The notes under the pieces are model-generated. The model was not told the origin of the DNA, did not search any database, and saw only the letters and a program-made list of their open reading frames with translations. 14,775 nt of DNA from contig DHFM01000022.1 in the NCBI GenBank assembly GCA_002400405.1, forward strand, positions 1 through 14,775, in the 5' to 3' direction. Numbering within the stretch: the first letter of the stretch is position 1; each line of letters begins with the position of its first letter. Made by a program: the position numbers and the translations under genes. This stretch comes from Candidatus Moranbacteria bacterium UBA4824 (lineage in GTDB: Bacteria; Patescibacteriota; Minisyncoccia; Moranbacterales; UBA2206). This document shows positions 5,072-11,819 of this stretch, one piece after another.

Positions 5072-5929
5072 ATGAAAATACACCTTAGTCAATTTGCTGG
5101 TTTTTGCGATGGTGTGAGAAGGGCTTATGAGATGATAATGGCGTTGGACATTTCTAAAGCTAAAAAACCAATCTATATTCTGGGTTCCTTAGCGCACAAT
5201 GCGGATGTGGTTAGGGAAATTAATAAGAAGGGGATATTTAAGATTGACCTGGAAGATTTTTTGCAATCAAAAAAAGGCGAAATTGGTACGATAATTATCA
5301 CGGCACATGGTTCTGGTCCGGAAATTTTTGAGATAGCTAAGGAAAAAAACATCAAAGTGATTGATACTACTTGTCCTAAGGTAATCAAGGTTCAGCGCTT
5401 GGCGAAAGTTTTTTCCGATCGTAATTATTCGATAATTTTAGTTGGAGATAAGGGACACAAGGAGGTGGAAGGAATTAATGCTTGGGGAAAAGGAAAATCA
5501 CGGATAGTTTCAAGTGAAGCTGATTTGGAAAAATTGGATTTTTCCAAAGACAAAAAAATTGTAATTCTTTCTCAAACAACGCAAAGCGAAGAATTTTTTG
5601 AAAAAGCTGGGAATTTCGTGAAAAATAAATTTCCTAAAGCAGAGATAATTTCAACTATTTGTCATACAACTCATGATCGACAGCAAGAAGTTTCTAAATT
5701 TGCTAAGAATAATGATGTGGTTATCGTAATTGGCTCTAGAGAAAGTGCCAATTCAACTAGGCTTTTTGAAATTGCCAAAGAAAAAAATTCAAAAACTTAC
5801 TTTATAGAAAATGCCATTCAGCTTAAAAACCAATGGTTTTTTGAAATGGAAAAAGTGCTTGTGACCGCTGGCGCCTCCACGCCAAGTTGGGTGATTGAGG
5901 ATGTAGTGGATAAATTGAAAGAGATGTAA
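5072..5929 (+). CDS. ispH: 4-hydroxy-3-methylbut-2-enyl diphosphate reductase IspH
   Basis: A 285-aa protein matching IspH/LytB, the [4Fe-4S] enzyme that makes IPP and DMAPP in the last step of the MEP pathway. The three cluster cysteines are present: C12 in 'GFCDGVRRA', C101 in 'DTTCPKV' and C197 in 'TICHTTHDRQ'. The substrate-binding histidines H42 ('AHN'), H79 ('AHG') and H129 ('KGHKEV') are also there, as are 'QTTQS', 'GSRESANSTRL' and the terminal 'GASTPSW'. It lies 4 bp after the dehydrogenase gene, probably in one operon. No other MEP gene is visible in the window. Many CPR genomes lack the full pathway, so it might work on imported intermediates or serve another reductive role; that is speculation. 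The product could feed the undecaprenyl carrier used by MraY. Confidence 0.93.
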   Translation: MKIHLSQFAGFCDGVRRAYEMIMALDISKAKKPIYILGSLAHNADVVREINKKGIFKIDLEDFLQSKKGEIGTIIITAHGSGPEIFEIAKEKNIKVIDTTCPKVIKVQRLAKVFSDRNYSIILVGDKGHKEVEGINAWGKGKSRIVSSEADLEKLDFSKDKKIVILSQTTQSEEFFEKAGNFVKNKFPKAEIISTICHTTHDRQQEVSKFAKNNDVVIVIGSRESANSTRLFEIAKEKNSKTYFIENAIQLKNQWFFEMEKVLVTAGASTPSWVIEDVVDKLKEM

Positions 5930-5943
5930 AATTGTGAAAGAAT

Positions 5944-5972
5944 TTGCTTTTTTCTCTTTCTATAGCTATAAT
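5944..5972 (+). promoter_or_regulatory. Promoter of the two-receiver response regulator gene
   Basis: TTGCTT (5944-5949), a 17-bp spacer, TATAAT (5967-5972). The predicted transcript start lies near 5979, leaving a leader of about 29 nt before ATG 6008. The leader has no Shine-Dalgarno sequence. Confidence 0.6.
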
Positions 5973-6007
5973 TTAGGGGTAAGAAAAAGCCTTTAAGTTT
6001 TAATTTT

Positions 6008-6814
6008 ATGACAAAAATTCTTATCGTTGAAGATGATCCGATGATTTCTGAAATATATCAGAAAAAATTTGGAGACTCTGGCTATGAAATTTTAACGGCT
6101 GACAGTGGGGAGAAAGCTGTGGAATTAGATAGAACTGAAAAAATAGACGCAATGCTACTGGATCTTATTATGCCAAAGATGGATGGCTATGAAGTGATTG
6201 AAAATGTTCGAGAGTCAAAATGTAATCCCAACATGAAGATTTTTGTTTTCAGTAACTTAAGTCAAAAAGAGGATCAGGATAAGGCGATGAACCTGGGAGC
6301 AGACGGATTTATCATTAAATCTAATTACACTCCATCGGATTTGGTAAAAGAAATATCTCGAAGATTAAATGAAGACAAGGAAAGCCAAAGAAATGAAGCT
6401 TTGCAAAGTGGAAGTGGAGAATTTGCTGGAAAAAAAGAAGAAAATGGAAAGAAGAAAATTCTGCTTATTGAAGACGAAGAAATATTTCTAGAAATGTTCG
6501 GCGATAAGCTCAAGCAAGATGGATTTATGGTGGAAACAGCTAATAATGGAGCCTGGGGGCTCAAAGAAGCACTTGCTAAGGATTTCGATTTATTCATAAT
6601 TGACATGATGATGCCAGCCATGACAGGAGATGAGATAATTGAAAAACTAAAACTGGAAGAAAAAACTAAAAACATTCCAATTATCGTGCTTAGCGCTTCA
6701 GTGGAAAAACAAATGGAAAAGAAAGTTAAAGAAATGGGGATAAGTGAATTTTTTATTAAAACTCAAATAATTCCCAGCGAACTTTGTAGAAAAGTTGAAG
6801 AAATATTGGGATAA
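6008..6814 (+). CDS. Tandem receiver-domain response regulator without output domain
   Basis: A 268-aa protein made of two complete receiver (CheY-like) domains joined by a charged, Ser/Gly-rich linker at about 122-148. REC1 (about 3-121) has the acidic pocket E8-D9-D10, phosphoacceptor D52 ('MLLDLIMPKMDGYEV'), S82 and K104. REC2 (about 149-268) has E155-D156-E157, D199 ('FIIDMMMPAMTGDE'), S229 and K251. Both domains therefore look phosphorylatable. There is no DNA-binding, cyclase or other output domain, so signalling must run through protein contacts or a phosphorelay. The only kinase sequences in the window are the broken tails in the first 1.8 kb, so the cognate kinase lies elsewhere. The gene has its own promoter at 5944-5972 and is followed by an inverted repeat. 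Confidence 0.92.
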   Translation: MTKILIVEDDPMISEIYQKKFGDSGYEILTADSGEKAVELDRTEKIDAMLLDLIMPKMDGYEVIENVRESKCNPNMKIFVFSNLSQKEDQDKAMNLGADGFIIKSNYTPSDLVKEISRRLNEDKESQRNEALQSGSGEFAGKKEENGKKKILLIEDEEIFLEMFGDKLKQDGFMVETANNGAWGLKEALAKDFDLFIIDMMMPAMTGDEIIEKLKLEEKTKNIPIIVLSASVEKQMEKKVKEMGISEFFIKTQIIPSELCRKVEEILG

Positions 6815-6815
6815 C

Positions 6816-6931
6816 CCTTACGAATTACGAATTTTTTACGAATATACTAATAATAAAATGCAAATTACAAATCTTAAATAATATTCTAAAAAATAATTAG
6901 TATATTAGTATTCGATTAGTAATTAGTAAAG
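6816..6931 (+). repeat. Imperfect inverted repeat filling the gap before aspS
   Basis: Arm 6816-6854 and the reverse complement of 6893-6931 agree at about 30 of 39 positions without gaps, around a 38-bp AT-rich centre. The arms are themselves built from reiterated short words (TTACGAAT-like on the left, ATTAGTAT-like on the right). It begins two bases after the response-regulator stop and ends six bases before the aspS ATG, so it fills the whole gap. The transcript could form a long weak hairpin. There is no GC-rich stem and U-run of a standard terminator. Confidence 0.7.
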
Positions 6932-6937
6932 AAAAAC

Positions 6938-8338
6938 ATGAAAAGAATTTTAATTTCAGACACCCCAAATGTAATCGGTCAAAAAGTGAAACTTTCTGGC
7001 TGGGTGAATGTCAGGCGCGATCACGGCAAGCTTATTTTCATTGACCTTCGCGACCGAACTGGAATAATTCAAATGGTAGTAATCCCAGATAAGGAAGAAG
7101 CTTATAATATTTCCAAAGAAATTAGAAATGAATATGTCATATCGGTTGAGGGTCTAGTTAAAGAACGCCCAGGTGGACAAGCCAAGGAGAATGAAAATCC
7201 TTTGAGCAAGGTGGAAATTGAAGTAGAAAAAATAGAAGTATTGAATAATTCTAAAACCCCCCCCTTTGAAATAACTTCGGATACCAGTAACGTTAGTGAG
7301 GATGTGAGATTGAAATATCGCTACCTTGATCTCAGAACAGAAAGAATGAAAAATAATCTTATAATGCGAAGCAAGGTCGTTAAATTTATCAGGGATTTTT
7401 ATACGGAAAAAGAATTTATAGAAATTGAAACACCGATCCTAACCAAGGGGACACCGGAAGGTTCGCGGGAGTTTATTGTTCCTTCCAGACTTCATAACGG
7501 AAAATTTTATGTTCTTCCTCAATCGCCACAGCAATTCAAGCAACTTCTTATGGTAGCTGGATTGGAAAGATATTTTCAAATTGCTAAATGTTTTAGAGAT
7601 GAAGATCAAAGAGGTGATCGTCAGCCTGAATTTACTCAGCTTGATTTGGAAATGAGTTTTCCAGACGAAAAAGAAATAAGAGGTTTGTATGAAGAATGCC
7701 TGATTGGAATTGTTAAAAAATATTTCCCAGAAAAAACAATAAATGCAATTCCTTTCCCAGAATTAGATTATTCGGAAGCTATTGAAAAATACAATAGTGA
7801 TAAGCCTGATTTAAGAGAGGATAAAAATAATCCCAATGAGCTTGCTTTTTGCTGGGTAGTAAATTTTCCTCTTTTTGAAAAAAATAAAGATGGTCAATTA
7901 ACTTCTTCGCATCATCCTTTCACTGCTCCTGTGGAAGATGATATTGATTTACTTAATGAAAATCCGCTAAAGGCTAGAGCTCGAGCATACGACATAGTTC
8001 TCAATGGTAATGAAATTGGTGGAGGTAGCATAAGAATTCATAAAAAAGAATTGCAACATAAAATTTTTGAAATTCTTGGTCTCGAAGAAGAAGAAATTCA
8101 ATCAAGATTCGGTCATATACTAGAAGCTTTTGAATTTGGAGCACCTCCTCATGGAGGTATAGCGCCTGGGATCGACAGACTAATTATGATATTAATGAAC
8201 GAACCAAACATTAGAGAAGTTATGGCTTTTCCTAAAACTGGCGAAGCAGAAGATTTAATGATGGGTGCGCCAAGTGATTTGAGTGAAAAACAATTAAAAG
8301 AAGCAGGAATAGAAAAAATAAAAAAACAAAAATTATAA
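6938..8338 (+). CDS. aspS: Aspartyl-tRNA synthetase, bacterial type lacking the GAD domain
   Basis: A 466-aa class II synthetase that charges tRNA with aspartate. The N-terminal OB-fold anticodon domain ('SGWVNVRRDHGKLIFIDLRD') is followed by the catalytic core: 'YRYLDLR', motif 2 'FRDEDQRGDRQPEFTQLD', 'GGGSIRIH', and motif 3 'GAPPHGGIAPGIDRL'. The sequence is of the bacterial type, but bacterial enzymes are about 590 aa. Here 'SDKPDLR' (287-293) is joined to 'FCWVVNFP' by about 11 residues where the GAD insertion of roughly 120-135 residues normally sits. H29 in 'RRDHG' and the following 'RPGG' resemble the Pseudomonas non-discriminating enzyme, which also makes Asp-tRNA(Asn) for GatCAB; this is an inference. 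The start ATG 6938 follows the inverted repeat directly. An MFS gene follows after 4 bp. Confidence 0.96.
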   Translation: MKRILISDTPNVIGQKVKLSGWVNVRRDHGKLIFIDLRDRTGIIQMVVIPDKEEAYNISKEIRNEYVISVEGLVKERPGGQAKENENPLSKVEIEVEKIEVLNNSKTPPFEITSDTSNVSEDVRLKYRYLDLRTERMKNNLIMRSKVVKFIRDFYTEKEFIEIETPILTKGTPEGSREFIVPSRLHNGKFYVLPQSPQQFKQLLMVAGLERYFQIAKCFRDEDQRGDRQPEFTQLDLEMSFPDEKEIRGLYEECLIGIVKKYFPEKTINAIPFPELDYSEAIEKYNSDKPDLREDKNNPNELAFCWVVNFPLFEKNKDGQLTSSHHPFTAPVEDDIDLLNENPLKARARAYDIVLNGNEIGGGSIRIHKKELQHKIFEILGLEEEEIQSRFGHILEAFEFGAPPHGGIAPGIDRLIMILMNEPNIREVMAFPKTGEAEDLMMGAPSDLSEKQLKEAGIEKIKKQKL

Positions 8339-8342
8339 GCTA

Positions 8343-9536
8343 GTGAAAAAACACAAAGAAAAATTAGATGAAGGCAAAATAAAGCTGGTGACTTTCGTCA
8401 CATTTCTTATGGGGTTTGCGCAAGCAATGCTCATTTATGTGATGTCTACTTATTTCAAATTGTCAATCGGAACGGAAAATGTGGGAATTTTCTATGCTGT
8501 TTCCTATATTATATTTTTGGTAATTCTTCTTAACCTGCATAAATTTGTTAGAATATTGGGTAAATCCAATGTTTTTTATTTTTCTCTTCTCGCTAAACTC
8601 ATTGTTATTTTTGGTCTGATTCTAGTGGAACCTTCCAAGATTGGAATACTTCTCATGATTGCCTATATAATTTTGGGTCATATAGAATGGGTGGCTCTTG
8701 ATTTTATAATTGAAGAAGTTTCTACCGATCGAATGTCAGGCCGAATTCGCGGAATGCACCTTACTATTCTCAATGCTGGATTTTTGTTTGGTCCTTTCGT
8801 TTCGACTTATTTTTTGGATAAGATAAATTTTCACGGCGTGTTTATTTTTGCGTTGATTTTTAATATTTTCGTTTTTATCTTTGCTTTGTTAGGTTTTCGC
8901 AAGGTAAACAAGAGATTCGAACAAAAACTAAAAGTCTTGGATATTTTGAAAAAAGTTTTGGCCAGGAAGAATATTATGCGGATATATTACATTTCATTTG
9001 TGTTGGAATTTTTCTATGCGCTGATGGTTATCTACACTCCGATTTATCTCCGCGATCTGGGTTTTTCTTGGGGGGAAATCGGAAAAATTTTCACCGTAAT
9101 GCTCATTCCTTTTGTGATTTTTCAATATCCAGCTGGACTTTTGGCTGACAAAAAAATGGGCGAGAAAGAATTGTTATTTTTTTCTGTTCTAATTATGGGG
9201 ATTTCGACGATAGCAATCTATTTCATAGGAGCGGGCAGTGTTTTTAGTTGGGCTTTGGTCCTATTTATCACGAGAATTGGAGCATCCCTTATTGAAATTC
9301 TCAGGGACTCCTATTTCTACAAAAGAATTGATTGTCGGGATGTGGATGTAATTGATTTTTTCCGGACATCACTGCCGATGGCCTATATTTTCGCAACAAT
9401 TTTTTCTTCTTTTGTCTTTCTCTTTTTGCCAATCAAATTCGTTTTTATCCTTACGGGCATTATCGTTCTCTCTGCGCTTTATCCAGCCTTCCGCCTTACG
9501 GATAATAGAAGTGAAAAAGAGATGGGGAAAAGTTGA
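8343..9536 (+). CDS. MFS-type membrane transporter
   Basis: A 397-aa very hydrophobic protein with about 12 predicted membrane segments arranged as two halves around a charged central loop (about 183-207, 'FRKVNKRFEQKLK'). This is the layout of the major facilitator superfamily. The second half contains a motif A-like cytoplasmic loop, 'GLLADKKMGEKELL'. No substrate can be assigned. The best start is GTG 8343, four bases after the aspS stop, giving a short basic cytoplasmic N-terminus before the first membrane segment; a later Met would cut into that segment. It probably shares a transcript with aspS, and the strong hairpin at 9563 ends the unit. Confidence 0.8.
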   Translation: MKKHKEKLDEGKIKLVTFVTFLMGFAQAMLIYVMSTYFKLSIGTENVGIFYAVSYIIFLVILLNLHKFVRILGKSNVFYFSLLAKLIVIFGLILVEPSKIGILLMIAYIILGHIEWVALDFIIEEVSTDRMSGRIRGMHLTILNAGFLFGPFVSTYFLDKINFHGVFIFALIFNIFVFIFALLGFRKVNKRFEQKLKVLDILKKVLARKNIMRIYYISFVLEFFYALMVIYTPIYLRDLGFSWGEIGKIFTVMLIPFVIFQYPAGLLADKKMGEKELLFFSVLIMGISTIAIYFIGAGSVFSWALVLFITRIGASLIEILRDSYFYKRIDCRDVDVIDFFRTSLPMAYIFATIFSSFVFLFLPIKFVFILTGIIVLSALYPAFRLTDNRSEKEMGKS

Positions 9537-9562
9537 AATAGGAATGAGTCGATAAATAAATT

Positions 9563-9591
9563 AATTCAGGATTTTCCTGAATTTTTGTTTT
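9563..9591 (+). terminator. Rho-independent terminator after the transporter gene
   Basis: AATTCAGGA (9563-9571) pairs perfectly with TCCTGAATT (9575-9583) around a TTT loop and is followed by a T-rich run (TTTGTTTT). It lies 27 bp after the transporter stop and before the ybaK-type gene. This is the clearest intrinsic terminator in the window. Confidence 0.75.
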
Positions 9592-9592
9592 G

Positions 9593-9601
9593 TGATATGA
9601 T
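9593..9601 (+). promoter_or_regulatory. Possible extended -10 promoter for the YbaK-type gene
   Basis: TGATATGAT at 9593-9601 is an extended -10 (TGn plus TATGAT). No good -35 is seen: the closest, TTCCTG at 9574-9579 with a 14-16 bp spacing range, lies within the terminator stem. The predicted start near 9608 gives a leader of about 20 nt before ATG 9628. Confidence 0.4.
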
Positions 9602-9627
9602 AGTAAGGTAAAAAATAATCTAAAATT

Positions 9628-10125
9628 ATGGCTATTTCTAAGAAAATATTGAAGTATTTGGAGGATAAAAAGTATAAATTTAATATTATCGAGCATAAGA
9701 CTACTTTTACGGCTTGGGACACAGCGCAGACGGAAAAAGTTGACCCGAAAACTGTGGCGAAAGCCTTGGTAATGAGAGCGGATAAGGATTGTCTTTTAGC
9801 TCTGATTTCTGGCAACAAAAATCTCGACAAGCAAAAACTTTTGAAAGTTATAAATGCTCAGAGAAAAAAGCAGGGATTGAAAAATTCTAAGAAGATTGAT
9901 TTTGCCAAGGAGATTTGGATGAAGAAAAATCTTTTGGGAAAAGTTGGAGCAACTCCGCCATTTGCAGAGCTTCTAAAGATGGAAATTTTCGTGGACAATT
10001 TATTGCTCAAAAACAAAAAAATATATGTCGGATCAGGAGAATATACCCAGTCGTTTTTGATAAATATTAGTGAATATATGAAAAAAGAAGAAATAATTAA
10101 GGGAAGTTTTAGTAAAAAGAAATAA
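9628..10125 (+). CDS. YbaK/ProX-type aminoacyl-tRNA deacylase domain protein
   Basis: A 165-aa protein with the YbaK/EbsC (prolyl-tRNA editing, INS-like) fold. The pattern includes an N-terminal helix, 'FNIIEHKTTFTAWDTAQ' at 18-34, the 'VAKALVMR' strand at 43-50 with the conserved lysine K45, 'ISGNKNLDKQKL', a 'GKVGATPPF' loop, and 'KIYVGSGEYTQSFLI' near the end. Members hydrolyse mischarged tRNA such as Cys- or Ala-tRNA(Pro) in trans. Which tRNA this one edits cannot be read from the sequence. The first residues 'MAISKKILKYLEDKKYKFN' fit the family start. It stands alone between a terminator and an inverted repeat. Confidence 0.85.
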   Translation: MAISKKILKYLEDKKYKFNIIEHKTTFTAWDTAQTEKVDPKTVAKALVMRADKDCLLALISGNKNLDKQKLLKVINAQRKKQGLKNSKKIDFAKEIWMKKNLLGKVGATPPFAELLKMEIFVDNLLLKNKKIYVGSGEYTQSFLINISEYMKKEEIIKGSFSKKK

Positions 10126-10126
10126 T

Positions 10127-10213
10127 TTTACGAACTATGAAAGAAATACGAAATACGAAAGTACGAAAAAAAGTTTTATTGTTTCGTAGTTCGGTCATTT
10201 CGTAGTTCGTAAA
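10127..10213 (+). repeat. Imperfect inverted repeat filling the gap before scpA
   Basis: The outer arms TTTACGAACTATGAAA (10127-10142) and TTTCGTAGTTCGTAAA (10198-10213) are inverted copies with one mismatch. Inside them both arms contain further TACGAAA/TTTCGTA words. The right arm holds TTTCGTAGTTCG twice at a 16-bp period, and the left arm holds ATACGAA twice. The element starts one base after the ybaK-type stop and ends 18 bp before the scpA ATG. It has the same build as the elements at 6816 and 12863, but other words. Confidence 0.75.
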
Positions 10214-10231
10214 TGAGATAACTTACAAAAC

Positions 10232-10939
10232 ATGACATATAATGTAAAAACTGATAAATTTGAGGGTCCAATGGATTTGCTTTTGGAACTTATTCAAAAA
10301 GAAAAACTGGAAATCACGGAGTTGAGCTTGTCTCAGGTGGCAGGAGAGTATTTAGATCATATTAGAGACAATCAAAGCATTAATCTGGAACATCTGGCTG
10401 ATTTTTTGTCGGTGGCATCTCGACTCATTCTCATTAAATCACGGGCGCTTTTGCCGATGCTAAAATTCAGCGAAGAGGAAGAAGCAGAAATCAAAGACCT
10501 CACAAAACAATTAGAAGAATATCGAAAATTCAAGGAAATTTCAATTAGGATTGGCAAGATTGCCGAAAGCAGAAAAATTTGCTATTCTCGGGAAGGTTTT
10601 TCCGCTGTGAAATCAATTTTTTATCCGCCGGAAGACTTCAATGCTTATGACTTCAAAAAACACTTTCTGGCGATTCTAAATGAAATTCCAATCATAGAAA
10701 AGCTTTCTGAAGAAATAGTAAATGAAGTGGTGACGCTGGAAGAGAAAATAAATGAACTGGAGAATTTTTTGCGCAGTCGGATTCAATCATCCTTTTCTAG
10801 TTTGGTGGAAAAATCAACCGATAAGGTGGAAGTCATCGTGTCATTTCTGGCTATGCTGGAAATGATAAAGCAAAGACTAATCGAAGTGGAACAAACTGAT
10901 TTGTTTGAAGATATAAAATTAAGTTTAAAAAATAATTAA
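10232..10939 (+). CDS. scpA: Segregation and condensation protein A (kleisin)
   Basis: A 235-aa ScpA, the kleisin subunit that bridges the SMC dimer in the bacterial condensin complex. The N-terminal signature 'FEGPMDLLLELIQKEKLEI' (10-28) and 'ASRLILIKSRALLP' (about 67-80), which contact the SMC neck, are clear. An acidic middle follows, and the C-terminal winged-helix part (about 180-230) that binds the SMC head has 'SFLAMLEMIKQRLIEVEQ'. Length is normal. The partner scpB comes next, but a 150-bp mobile-looking element separates the two. The start ATG 10232 puts the signature at its usual distance from the N-terminus. There is no Shine-Dalgarno sequence. Confidence 0.95.
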   Translation: MTYNVKTDKFEGPMDLLLELIQKEKLEITELSLSQVAGEYLDHIRDNQSINLEHLADFLSVASRLILIKSRALLPMLKFSEEEEAEIKDLTKQLEEYRKFKEISIRIGKIAESRKICYSREGFSAVKSIFYPPEDFNAYDFKKHFLAILNEIPIIEKLSEEIVNEVVTLEEKINELENFLRSRIQSSFSSLVEKSTDKVEVIVSFLAMLEMIKQRLIEVEQTDLFEDIKLSLKNN

Positions 10940-10948
10940 TTTATAAGT

Positions 10949-11098
10949 AGGACTTACGCATTTGCTCGCGTCAAGATATGCTTGTCGCAAAAATAATTAT
11001 AAAGCGCAAAGATTTGCCAGCAATCAAGAACTGTTTAGATAGAATATTTTCCTGGCGACTGCGTTAATATCTTATCCGCAATCAAACGCGTAAGTCCT
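10949..11098 (+). mobile_element. 150-bp MITE-like element, copy 1 (between scpA and scpB)
   Basis: A non-coding 150-bp unit that begins AGGACTTACGC and ends GCGTAAGTCCT. Its terminal inverted repeats extend imperfectly inwards for about 40 bp (AAGATAT against ATATCTT, GTCGC against GCGAC), so one strand could fold back almost completely. A gapless second copy lies at 11664-11813, about 82% identical by hand count (27 differences, nearly all transitions). The right end is 7 bp from the scpB start. No clear target-site duplication flanks this copy. There is no open reading frame, so a transposase would have to act in trans. Confidence 0.8.
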
Positions 11099-11105
11099 GA
11101 TAAAA

Positions 11106-11648
11106 ATGGAAATAGAAAAAATAAAATCAATCATTGAAAGTATTTTGTTTATGAGTGGAGAGCCGGTGAAGATTTCTCGAATTGCTAAAATAACAGGCGT
11201 GGAAATTTCGCAGGTGGAAAATGCTGTGATGGTTTTGCAAGGTGAATATAGCGCTAATCGGGGGATAATAATTATTCAAAAAGAAGATAGTCTTCAGATG
11301 GCCACGGCGCCGGAAAATTCTGAGATTATTTCTGAATTAGTGAAAAGCGAAATTCAAGAGAATTTGAGCAAGGCGGCACTGGAAGTGCTTTCAATTGTGG
11401 CGTATCGCGGACCGATAACGCGCATTAATATTGAAGCCATTCGTGGAGTCAATTGTACTTTCACTTTGCGAAATCTTTTGATGCGGGGGCTTTTAGAAAA
11501 AGTGGACAACCCGTCGGATAATCGGTCATATCTATACAAAATATCATTTGATTTTTTGAAAAAACTCGGATTAGACAGTGTTTCTAAATTACCAGATTTT
11601 GAAACGTTATCACAAGATCCTCGGATAGAAAATGTGGTTGAAAGTTAG
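11106..11648 (+). CDS. scpB: Segregation and condensation protein B
   Basis: A 180-aa ScpB, the winged-helix partner of ScpA in the SMC-ScpAB condensin. Two winged-helix units are visible. The first starts 'IIESILFMSGEPVKISRIAKI'; the second carries the family signature 'ALEVLSIVAYRGPITRINIE' and 'IRGVNCTFTLRNLLMRGLLEKV'. Length is typical. The start ATG 11106 is 7 bp from the end of a 150-bp repeat element, and an identical-length element follows its stop after 15 bp. The gene is therefore bracketed by the two copies. Transcription may read through from scpA. No promoter was recognised inside the element. Confidence 0.95.
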   Translation: MEIEKIKSIIESILFMSGEPVKISRIAKITGVEISQVENAVMVLQGEYSANRGIIIIQKEDSLQMATAPENSEIISELVKSEIQENLSKAALEVLSIVAYRGPITRINIEAIRGVNCTFTLRNLLMRGLLEKVDNPSDNRSYLYKISFDFLKKLGLDSVSKLPDFETLSQDPRIENVVES

Positions 11649-11663
11649 AGTATTTTTTTATTT

Positions 11664-11813
11664 AGGACTTACACATTTACTTGCGTCAAGATATGCTCGT
11701 CGCGAAAGCGATTATGAGATGCAGTAATTCGCCAGTAATCAAGAATTATTCATACAGAATATTTTCCTGGCGACTGCGTTAATATCTTTTCCGCAATCAA
11801 ATGTATAAGCCCT
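11664..11813 (+). mobile_element. 150-bp MITE-like element, copy 2 (between scpB and the D,D-carboxypeptidase gene)
   Basis: Same length and orientation as the element at 10949-11098. The ends are AGGACTTACAC and GTATAAGCCCT. TATTTA stands on both sides (next to GGACTT on the left and after CCCTG on the right), which could be a short target duplication if the borders are shifted by one base. At element positions 10/141 the G-C pair of copy 1 has become A-T here, a compensatory change that keeps the fold. The element ends 6 bp before the next gene's ATG. Confidence 0.8.
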
Positions 11814-11819
11814 GTATTT

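Noticed and set aside
6816..6931. Inverted repeat as a CRISPR array or tRNA-like structure
   Set aside because: There are no regularly spaced identical repeats, no spacers of constant length and no cloverleaf. The words are short and degenerate.
9352..9555. Plus-strand frame inside and past the end of the transporter gene
   Set aside because: It is an overlapping frame within a well-supported membrane protein gene, with low-complexity Phe/Ser/Leu content typical of a shadow frame.
10127..10213. Inverted repeat as a standard intrinsic terminator of the YbaK-type gene
   Set aside because: The arms are long and AT-rich with no U-run after the stem. It could slow or end transcription, but it does not fit the model.
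10949..11098. Promoter for scpB inside the 150-bp element
   Set aside because: A TAATAT occurs near the right end, but no -35 hexamer lies at 16-18 bp, and copy 2 shows no better match.
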